Source: CAIWHR01 sp963781285
GTDB lineage: Bacteria > Pseudomonadota > Gammaproteobacteria > Burkholderiales > Casimicrobiaceae
Reading direction: 5' to 3'
Assembly (NCBI GenBank): GCA_963781285.1
Contig: CAWAFI010000017.1
Location: forward strand, 227,296-291,295
DNA: 64,000 nucleotides
This document shows positions 54,358-62,245 of the stretch, piece after piece; the stretch's first letter is position 1, and each line of letters starts with the position of its first letter. The position numbers and the translations under genes are program-made. Under the pieces are notes generated by a model. That model was given only the letters and a program-made list of their open reading frames with translations, had not been told where the DNA came from and made no database searches.

Positions 54358-55239
54358 TCATACCTTGCGCTCCTCGGTCTTGCCCAGACAGGCCCTCGGG
54401 CCGGAAGATGATCACGACCAGGAACAGCATCAGCGCGACGCCTTCCTTGTAGGCCGGCGAGAAATACGCGCCCATCAGGTTCTCGAGGACGCCGACGAGC
54501 ACGCCGCCCAGAAGCGCGCCGCGCGTCTGGTTGAAGCCGCCGATGATCGCCGCGTAGAACGCCTTGAGCCCGATCGAGTCGCCCATGTCGAATTTGGCGA
54601 GGTAGGCCGGGGTGACGAGCAGCGCCGCGACGGTGGCAAGCACCGCGTTGATCAGGAACGTGTAGAGCACCATCTGCTTGACGTTGATGCCCAGCACCTT
54701 GGCGGACTCGGTGTTCTGGGCGACGGCCTGCATCGCGCGCCCGGTCAGCGTCCGGTTGAGGAACAGCTGCAGGCCGATGACAATCAGCCCGGCGATCAGC
54801 AGCGTCCCGACGTCGGCATACGGACGACGCGGATCGTGCCGAGATCGATGAGGCCGTCGGGAAACGGGTTCGGGAACGGGTGGGCCTCGGCGCTGTAACC
54901 GGCCTTGACCGCCGACTTGAGCCCGATCGAGAGCCCGAGTGTCGCGATGACGAGCGGGATGACGCCGTGCTTCAGCAACGGGTCGACGACAACGGCCTTG
55001 AAGCCGTAGCCCAGGACGACCATCGCCACGAGGCAGGTCAGCAGGAACGCGAGCCAGAGCGGCGCGCCGACGACGGCGAGGAAGAACAGCATCGCGAACG
55101 CCGGCAGCATCACGAACTCGCCCTGCGCGAAGTTGATCGTGCCCGACGCCTGCCACAGCAGGGTGAAGCCGAGCGCGGCGAGCGCGTAGATCGCGCCGAT
55201 CGCGGCGCCGGACACGAGAAGTTGCAGGAAATCAACCAT
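54358..55239 (-). CDS. Branched-chain-type ABC permease LivH-like 2, two frameshifts
   Basis: From ATG 55239 (MVDFLQLLVSGAAIGAIYAL) the LivH entrance AALGFTLLWQASGTINFAQG is visible. A shift near 54822 precedes YADVGTLLIAGLIVIGLQLF, GFNQTRGALLGGVLVGVLEN follows, and another shift near 54392 gives the natural end LGKTEERKV at 54358. Restored length is about 294 residues. It is the first gene of the second importer operon; AroE-like 3 lies just upstream on the same strand. Confidence 0.8.
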
Positions 55240-55343
55240 GCGTGTCCCTCCGGGCGGTGATGCTGCGCCGCCGCCAGCGCCGACGCGATCGACCGGGCAG
55301 CGGCCGTGGTCCGGGCGCACGGCGCGGTCGCGCTTTTCGAACC

Positions 55344-56160
55344 TCATGACAACGGCACGGAAAGTCGGTCGATCAGCGGCCGAGTCCGGCCGCACGCCGC
55401 GCCACCATCCGAACGCCTCTGCGGCCTGCTCGACGAGCATTCCGATCCCGTCGGCCACACGCCCGGCTCCCGCTTCCCGCGCGAGCCGAGGAACGGGGTC
55501 ATGCCCTTGCCGTAGACGAGATCGTAGGCGAGGCATCCGGGCGCGAAGACGGCGCGCGTGCACCGCGGGCAGCTCGGCGCGCAGACTCGCGGACGTCGCG
55601 TTGACCACGATGTCGAACCGATGGTCGGAAAAGTCGGCATAGCCACCGGTGACGAGGTGGCCGAAGCGTGCGAACTGCTCGCCGAGCGCCGTGGCCTTCG
55701 GGACCGTCCTGTTGGCGATGACGAGCAGCACCGGCTTCTGTTCGAGGAAGGGAGTAGCGCGCCGCGCGCCGCGCCGCCCGCGCCCAGTGAGCAGCGCGCG
55801 GCGGCCGTCGCATCGAATAGCCGAGATTGCGCTGGATGTCGTTGACGAGACCGACGCCGTCGAAATTTTCGGCAATCGCCCGGTCGCCCTCGAACTTCAT
55901 GCAATTGACAGCGCCGGCGAGGCGCGCGCGCTCCATCAGGTCCGTTGCGTACGAAACCGCCTCCAGCTTGAACGGGAGGGTGATTGATGCCGCGGCCACC
56001 GGCTTCGCGGAAGCGGTCGACAGCGGCCCGAAAACCGTCCGCGGGGGCTTCGATCGCCTCGTAGGTCAGGTCCTGCCCCGTCGCGGCGCGAATTCCGCGT
56101 GAATCAGCGGGGATTTCGTGTGCCCGAGCGGCAACCCGAACAATGCGTAGCGATCGGTCA
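55344..56160 (-). CDS. Shikimate dehydrogenase-like enzyme (AroE-like 3), several frameshifts
   Basis: From ATG 56160 the frame reads MTDRYALFGLPLGHTKSPLI, the nearest of the four to true AroE (Thr-x-Ser in place of Ser-x-Ser). After a break near 56085 come ITLPFKLEAVSYATDLMERA (catalytic Lys) and IAENFDGVGLVNDIQ (catalytic Asp), then, after breaks near 55800, 55560 and 55480, LLVIANRTVPKATALGEQFA, FDIVVNATSASLRAELP and ADGIGMLVEQAAEAFGWW, ending at 55344. Restored length is about 270 residues. This could be the biosynthetic enzyme. Confidence 0.78.
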
Positions 56161-56190
56161 TGTACGTTCTCGCGCTGGGCCGCTCACCGC

Positions 56191-57024
56191 TCAGTACGCA
56201 ATCCGGGCCACCGCCCGAAGCTCGTCGGGCGTCGTCGTGCCAAAGCCGAAGAACTCCAGGTACGCCGGAATCATCTCGAACAGCATGTCGGTTCCGACCA
56301 GGTAGCGACACCCGCGATCCTGCGCCGCCTGCAAGAGAGGCGTGATCTCTTGTTTCATCACGACTTCGCCCACGAACGTCGACGGCGCGAGGCGTGTGAC
56401 GTCGAACGGAAGCGGATCGGTGGCCTTCATCCCCAGCGGCGTCCCGTTGACGACGAGATCGTAGCCCGATGGGTCGCTCCCGCGGACGTGGACGTCGAGG
56501 CGGGGATAGTGCGTGCCCAACCGGAGCGCGAGGCCTTCGGCCGACACGGCGTCCGTATCGGCGAGCGAAATCGATGCCACGCCGTCTGCAGCGAGCGACG
56601 CGGCGATCGCCGACCCGACGCCACCGGCTCCGACGACAAGGCATTTCGCTCTTTCGAAGACGAACCCTTTGCGCCGCAAGCCGCGCGTGAAACCCGTTCC
56701 GTCGAACATGTCGCCCAACAGCGTGTCGTCCGGCCGCTTCAGGATGGCGTTGCAGGATCCCGCGATCTTCACCGTCGTCGTGCATTCGTCGACCAGCCCG
56801 ACGGTCACAACCTTGTGTGGCATGGTGACCAGCGCGCCGCGGATGTTGGTAAGGCGGAAGAGCGCTTTCAGCACGTCCGGATAGTCGCCTGCCTTGACGC
56901 CCATCGGCACGACGGCGGCATCGATTCCGGCCCGATCGAACCACGGATTGTAGATGTACGACGCCTTGAACGACTCCGTCGGGTAGCCGATGTGCGCGAT
57001 GAGCGTCGTCTTGCCGCTGATCAT
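56191..57024 (-). CDS. Shikimate dehydrogenase-like enzyme (AroE-like 4)
   Basis: The intact 277-residue product (ATG 57024: MISGKTTLIAHIGYPTESFK) retains Lys71 in VTMPHKVVTVGL and Asp108 in GDMFDGTGFTRGL. NADP site: LVVGAGGVGSAIAASLAADG; DPSGYDLVVNGTPLGMKATD follows. The carboxylate motif is lost (YPTESFKASYIYN). It is most like AroE-like 2. Both carry a two-residue change in the TDG motif (IVDG and MFDG in place of NTDG), so they probably act on another acid. Immediately downstream is AroE-like 3. Confidence 0.9.
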   Translation of the reverse strand: MISGKTTLIAHIGYPTESFKASYIYNPWFDRAGIDAAVVPMGVKAGDYPDVLKALFRLTNIRGALVTMPHKVVTVGLVDECTTTVKIAGSCNAILKRPDDTLLGDMFDGTGFTRGLRRKGFVFERAKCLVVGAGGVGSAIAASLAADGVASISLADTDAVSAEGLALRLGTHYPRLDVHVRGSDPSGYDLVVNGTPLGMKATDPLPFDVTRLAPSTFVGEVVMKQEITPLLQAAQDRGCRYLVGTDMLFEMIPAYLEFFGFGTTTPDELRAVARIAY

Positions 57025-57113
57025 GCCGACCTCGACGTTTCGCCGGACCCGATCCGGGCAGAGACGCCGCGCGTGCGGCAGTTGTCGTGAAACATGCACA
57101 CGGTTCGGTCCCC

Positions 57114-58159
57114 TCAGTTCGTATTCACGATTTGGCCGGTCCGCGCGGCCTCGACGATCGCGTCGGTCACGCGCAGGTTCTGCAGCCCGTCCCGTGCCGT
57201 GACCAGAGGCTCCGCTTCGCCGCGGACAACTGCGGCAAAGTGCGCGATCTGTTCGGCCAGCGGATCCTTGCGTTCCAATTCGACGGTGCGCGCCTGAAAC
57301 GGCTTCCACCAGGACCGGTCCTCCTTCTTCGTGTAGTACTTGAGGCGCATCGTCGGCACGGCGAGGGGACCGCTCGCCCGATGATCACGTAGCAGTCCTC
57401 GTCCGGGTAGGTCGGGTAGCTCGTGCTTCTCCCGTGCGGTCTGCTCCCAGCTCTTCGCACTGCCTGCCGTATCGGACAGCAGGAACGTGCCGAGCGCGCC
57501 GTTGGCGAATCTGAGGTTCACCGCCACGTGTCCTCGACGGGGAAGCCCCGGGTCGCGTTCGACGAGAACGCCTGCACGGCGGCGATTTCGCCCACCATGG
57601 CGCGCAGGTTTCCCACTTCGTGGATCATGTTGAGCAGGATGGGGCCGCCACCCGGCTGGCGACGCCAGGGCGCCTCGTCGAAGTAGTGGTCCGGCTTGTA
57701 GAAGACCGCGCTGCCGATCACGCCGATAAGCGGTCCGAGTATTCCCGAGCGCACGATCTCGCATGCCTTGTGGAGAATCGGGCTGTGGCGACGGTGATGG
57801 CCCACCAGGAGCTTGACGTTGGCGCGCTCGGCGGCCTCGCACAACCGAATCCCCTCGGCCAGCGTGTGCGCGACGGGCTTCTCGACCAGCGCCGGGACGC
57901 CGGCCGCGATGCACTCGAGCCCATGCTCGACGTGAAGCTGATTGGGCGTTGCAAGCACGATGCCGTCGGGCCGGTCCTTGGCGAACAGCTCGGCGAGCGA
58001 CGCGTACAGGGGCACACGGGCGCTCCGCGCCGCGTCGGCCGCTTTCGGCGCCACGTCGACGATGGCCGACAGCTCGCAGGAGCGGCTCTTCTCGATTTCC
58101 TCGATGTGGCGCAGCCCGATGAGCCCGGCGCCCGCCACAGCGATTCGTACCTTCCGCAT
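57114..58159 (-). CDS. Gfo/Idh/MocA-family oxidoreductase (Gfo 5), frameshifted
   Basis: From ATG 58159 (MRKVRIAVAGAGLIGLRHIE) the cofactor loop, ATPNQLHVEHGLECIAAGVPALVEKPVA (EKP motif) and LLVGHHRRHSPILHKACEIV are clear. A shift near 57530 follows GFPVEDTW; later parts (VAVNLRFANGALGTFLLSDT, LKYYTKKEDRSWWKPFQART) lie in another frame, with a brief excursion at 57375-57420. Restored length about 350 residues. It precedes AroE-like 4 on the same strand. Confidence 0.8.
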
Positions 58160-58237
58160 TCGCAAACTTTCAGTAGAGCGGCACACCCCCCCCTCGTGCA
58201 GGTCGGCGCCTGCACGAAGGACCGCGAGCGCCGCATG

Positions 58238-59242
58238 TTATTTGCCGCGGACCTTTTCGGCCTCGGCCTGGAGCTGCTTGACCAGGTCAGGGCCCACCTC
58301 GGCGCTGAACTTGTCGACGACGGGCTTCACCTTCGCGCGGATCTTCGCCATCTCGGGCGGCGTCACGTCATTGACCTGCATCGTCTTCTTGAGCTCCGCC
58401 AGCGCCTTGTCCTGCGCTTCGCGCGAAACGCCCCGCTGATAGGTTGTTGCTTCCTTTGCGGCCGCCATCAGGATGTCCTGCTCCTGCTTGTTCAGCCGAT
58501 CCCAGGTCTTCTTGCTGATCAGCACCGATTGCGGGTTGTAGACGTGCCGGGTCACGGAGAGGTACTTCTGCACTTCCTGCAGCTTGTTGGCCATGATCAC
58601 CGGAAATGGGTTCTCCTGCCCATCGATCGTCTTCTGTTCGAGCGCCGTATAGACCTCGGGGAATGGCATCGGTACCGCGTTCGCGCCCAGCGTATTGAAC
58701 GTTTCGATGTAGATAGGCGACTGGATGACCCGAATCTTCAGGCCCTGGAAATCCTCGAGCTTCGCCACCGGTCGCTTGCTGTTGGTGAGATTGCGGAAGC
58801 CGAGCTCCCAGTAGGCCAGGTGGACCAGCCCTTTGGCGGGCAGCTTGTCGGCGAGCTGCGTTCCGACGGGTCCGTCCATGACCGCGTCGGCCTCCTTCGG
58901 ATCGTTGAACAGGAACGGGAAGTCGACGACCGCGTACTCCTTGACCTGCCCTTGCAGGATGCCGGAGTTCATCGAGGTCAGGTCGATCGTGCCGCCCTGA
59001 ACCGCCGACAGCACTTGCACGTCCCCGCCGAGCACCGAGCCCGGGAACAGCTTGACCGTCATCTTGCCGCCGCTCTTCTGCGCGACCAGTTCAGCGAACT
59101 TTTCCATGCCGACGACGATCGGATGCCCCTGCGGATTGACGGTCGCGAAGCGCAACGTCTGGTCCCTCACCTGCGCGTTCGCGCCGGTCGCCATCACGAG
59201 CGCGCACACGGCGGCCAGCCCCATTGCTATCGATTTCTTCAC
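58238..59242 (-). CDS. TRAP transporter periplasmic binding protein (DctP) 2
   Basis: The 334-residue protein uses a GTG start at 59242 (VKKSIAMGLAAVCALVMATG), preceded by a GAGGAGAG ribosome site 6 bases upstream; the signal peptide is cleaved near GANAQ|VR. DctP features: LRFATVNPQGHPIVVGMEKF, FPGSVLGGDVQVLSAVQGGT, LEDFQGLKIRVIQSPIYIET, MPFPEVYTALEQKTIDGQEN with the conserved Arg carboxylate clamp. It is intact, and its membrane partners at 59312-61171 lie upstream on the same strand. The ligand is probably a carboxylic acid. Confidence 0.93.
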   Translation of the reverse strand: MKKSIAMGLAAVCALVMATGANAQVRDQTLRFATVNPQGHPIVVGMEKFAELVAQKSGGKMTVKLFPGSVLGGDVQVLSAVQGGTIDLTSMNSGILQGQVKEYAVVDFPFLFNDPKEADAVMDGPVGTQLADKLPAKGLVHLAYWELGFRNLTNSKRPVAKLEDFQGLKIRVIQSPIYIETFNTLGANAVPMPFPEVYTALEQKTIDGQENPFPVIMANKLQEVQKYLSVTRHVYNPQSVLISKKTWDRLNKQEQDILMAAAKEATTYQRGVSREAQDKALAELKKTMQVNDVTPPEMAKIRAKVKPVVDKFSAEVGPDLVKQLQAEAEKVRGK

Positions 59243-59311
59243 TTTGCTCTCCTCTTCTTGAACAATGAACCCGATGCTCACGAACTTCATTTATTCGCGC
59301 GAGCTTCGCGC

Positions 59312-60593
59312 CTATCCGCTGAACCAGCGTGCCGGCACGGTCACCAGCGCGGGGAAGATGATCAGCAAGGCCAGCACGATCAGCTGGGCGGCCATGAACG
59401 GCCACACGCCCTTGATGATGTCGTCCATCTTGATCTTCGACACGCCGCAGACGACGTTCAGCACCGTGCCGACCGGCGGAGTGAGCAGCCCGATCGAATT
59501 GTTGATGACGAACAGCACGCCGAAGTAGATCGGATCGATGCCCGACTGCTTGACGATCGGCATCAGCACCGGCGTCAGGATCAGGATCGTCGGCGTCATG
59601 TCGAGCGCGGTGCCGACGATGACGACCAACACCATCATCGCGATCAGCAGGACGGTCTGATTGTCCATGAACGGCTGGAGCAGCGCGGTGACCTGCGCCG
59701 GCAGCTCGGCGATCGTGATGAGCCAGGCGGACACCAGCGCAGCCGCGACCAGGAACATGACGACTGCCGTCGTCTCGGCGGCCGCCGCGAACACGTTGTA
59801 AAGATCGCCGACCACTTGAGCTCGCGGTAGATGAACATCGCGACGAACAGCGCATACACCGCACAGACGACGGCGGCTTCCGTGGGGGTGAGATTCCCGA
59901 ACTTGAGGCCGAAGATGATGATGGCGGGAGACATCAGCGCCCAAATGCCATCGATCACCGCGTGGACGACCTCCCCGAAGCTCGCGCGGGGCCGGGGCAC
60001 CGCGTCGTCCCGCCGCGCTTCCAACCACCACGCAGCGGCAAGCCCGGCCCCGAGCATGATGCCCGGCATGATGCCCGCGAAAGACACTTGGAGATCGACA
60101 GGCCCGAGGCGACACCGAAGATGATGAATGCGATCGACGGCGGGATGACCGGGGCGAGGATACCGCCCGCGGCGATCAGGCCGGCTGACCTCTTCGGATC
60201 ATGGCCGGCCCTCACCATCATCGGATAGAGCAGCGCCGTCAGCGCGGCGGCGTCGGCCACCGCCGACCCCGACAACGCGGCGAGAATGCACGACGCGAGG
60301 ATCGCGACGTAGCCGAGGCCGCCGCGGACATGGCCGACCAGCGTCAGCGCCACGTTGACGATGCGCTTGGACAACCCGCCGGTGTTCATGATCTCGCCGG
60401 CGAGCATGAAGAAAGGCACCGCCATCAGCGGGAAGCTGTCGGCGCCGTTGATCAGGTTCTGCGCGATGATCTGCGCATCCATCATGTTGAGGTGATACAT
60501 CATCGCGACGCCGCAGATGAGCAGCGCGAACGCAATCGGCATGCCGATGGCCATCGCGCCGAGCAGCGAACCGAGGAAGACGGCGATCGTCAT
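59312..60593 (-). CDS. TRAP transporter large permease (DctM) 2, two frameshifts
   Basis: From ATG 60593 (MTIAVFLGSLLGAMAIGMPI) the DctM signature GGLGYVAILASCILAALSGSAVADA and GILAPVIPPSIAFIIFGVAS is visible. Shifts near 60090 and 59817 separate SFAGIMPGIMLGAGLAAAWW, LTPTEAAVVCAVYALFVAMF and the last part (MMVLVVIVGTALDMTPTILI, VINNSIGLLTPPVGTVLNVV), ending at 59312. Restored length about 427 residues. DctQ 2 begins upstream with 9 bases between. Confidence 0.82.
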
Positions 60594-60602
60594 GGTGCGC
60601 TC

Positions 60603-61171
60603 TTAGCTCTTGGCCGCTGGAAGCGCCCGATCCGGCGACTCGAATCCGGCTTGCCCGGCGTGCGGCTTGTCTTCCGACTCCTGGACCTGGATCAGGTCCT
60701 TTTCCGCGATCTTTCCGGTGACGACCTGGTAGAGGTTGCGCAGGATGAGGCCGGCAGCCGAGATCGCGAAGAAGATGCCGACGCCGTAGTACCAGCCGGA
60801 CGACAGGCCCGTCGCCGGTGCCTTGTTGTCGAGGTTGATGAGCGTCTGTGCCAGCTCCCGTCGAGGAACAGCCACAGTGCATAGAGGATGAGGACGTTGC
60901 TCACGAAGAAACAGACCTTCTTGGCGGTCGTTGGCAGTCGCGAGACCACCGAGTCCATGCCGAGATGGGCGTGGTCGCGCAGCGCGATGACGGCACCGAC
61001 GAAGGTCAGCCACACGAACAGCCAGCGCGACAGCTCCTCCGAGACGGTGATCCCGGTGTTGAACGCGTAGCGCAGCACGACGTTGCCGAACACGAGCACG
61101 ACCATCACGACAAGGCAGGCGACAATGAAGAACTTCAGCGCCCGGAAGTACCAATCGACAACGCGTTTCAT
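60603..61171 (-). CDS. TRAP transporter small permease (DctQ) 2, one frameshift
   Basis: From ATG 61171 (MKRVVDWYFRALKFFIVACL) the four-helix layout is visible: VVMVVLVFGNVVLRYAFNTG, EELSRWLFVWLTFVGAVIAL, CFFVSNVLILYALWLFLDGS; a shift near 60858 leads to ELAQTLINLDNKAPATGLSS, YGVGIFFAISAAGLILRNLY and the end at 60603. Restored length about 189 residues. It pairs with DctM 2 and DctP 2. Confidence 0.82.
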
Positions 61172-61194
61172 GGCAAACCTCCTCGGCGAAGCTC

Positions 61195-61278
61195 AGGAAT
61201 TGCGAGGCTCGATAGGCGCGAATCGAACCTCGGCGACGTCGCCGCAACCATCCATGCCCCGCACGATCGTGTTTCTCA
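61195..61278 (-). pseudogene. Remnant of a Gfo gene N-terminus
   Basis: Reading leftwards the bases give MRNTIVRGMDGCGDVAEVRF and APIEPRNS, which aligns with the start of Gfo 4 and Gfo 1 (MKTIRWGLIGCGEVAETKSG). It is about 28 residues long and happens to be open in frame with the end of the TIM-barrel gene. Such a stub has no function of its own. Confidence 0.55.
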
Positions 61279-61389
61279 TGCCTGCCTCGCGCTTACGTCC
61301 GCGGAACAGCGGGGCGCGTCGGGCTCGAGTCCCGGCCGGTATCGACGCGGCGCGTGGCAGCGGCGCTCGCCTCCCCGGCTGCAACGCAT

Positions 61390-62198
61390 CGTCGCTGCCG
61401 ACATCATCGAGATGGCTCTTCGCAACCGTGATCGCGAGGCGCGCCACCTCTTCCGGGCCGATCGCTTTCGTCAACGCCACGCGCGGGATTCCCAACGCGT
61501 ACGGAATATTGTTGGGAGCCGGGCCAGAATGCCGCGCACGTCGATCCCCCCCTCGCCGGGGAACTGGCGCTCGTCGCGCGCCGTGCGGATGATGCCGGCC
61601 ATGGTCGGCGGAACTTCCTTGGCGGCGTCGCAGACAGCGCGAAGCGGAACCACTCGCGCGGCAGCTTGGCGAGCTCCTCGAGGCTCGAATCCGAGCGGCC
61701 GAAATGCAGCATGTCAATGAGAATGCCGGCGTTGGATCGATTGACTGCGCGCACCACGCGCGTCGCCTCCGCGAGATTGCCGGTTTCGGTCCAGTGCGGA
61801 AACTCGAGGCTGACGAAGATATCGAGCGGTTTGGCGAGGTCGCATAGTCGGGCGAAGCGTGCGATCGCCCGCTCGCGGTCCGGGTCGGGGAGCTGGGCGA
61901 TCGCATGGTGGGCGCCCAGCTCGGCGCCCGCCTCGAGACAGGGCAGGAAATGGTCGGCGTCGAGCGTCGGATCCATCCGCAGGAGCTCGATGTCGAGGAT
62001 GCGAATCCCCGTATCGGCCATGCGCGCCTTGGTTTCCTGCCGTAACCCGCGGTCGGTCGAAAGCGGATAGAGCACCTCGTCCGGCGTGACCCGAGTCATC
62101 CGCACGCCCGCATACTGGTAGCCGGTGCGCGCCGCGACTTCCACCAGTTGCGGCGGCGTCAACGAAAGCGCTGTCAGTGCGCGCAAGCGAGTACTCAT
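61390..62198 (-). CDS. TIM-barrel sugar-phosphate isomerase/epimerase-like protein 2, two frameshifts
   Basis: From ATG 62198 (MSTRLRALTALSLTPPQLVE) the xylose-isomerase-like barrel is visible: VAARTGYQYAGVRMTRVTPD, ILDIELLRMDPTLDADHFLP, LDIFVSLEFPHWTETGNLAE, AGILIDMLHFGRSDSSLEEL. Shifts near 61635 and 61505 separate the last parts (FPGEGGIDVRGILARLP and IPRVALTKAIGPEEVARLAI). I place the natural end near 61390; the frame stays open to 61193 through the Gfo remnant. It may be a 3-dehydroshikimate-dehydratase- or IolE-like enzyme. Confidence 0.78.
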
Positions 62199-62245
62199 GC
62201 TTCATGATGAGAGGCCCTCCTGTCCGGCCGGTGAACGGTGTCCGA

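Noticed and set aside
61193..61390. Treating the in-frame extension as a real C-terminal domain of TIM-barrel protein 2
   Set aside because: The extension contains a Gfo N-terminal remnant and low-complexity Arg/Pro sequence, so it is probably read-through after a shift.
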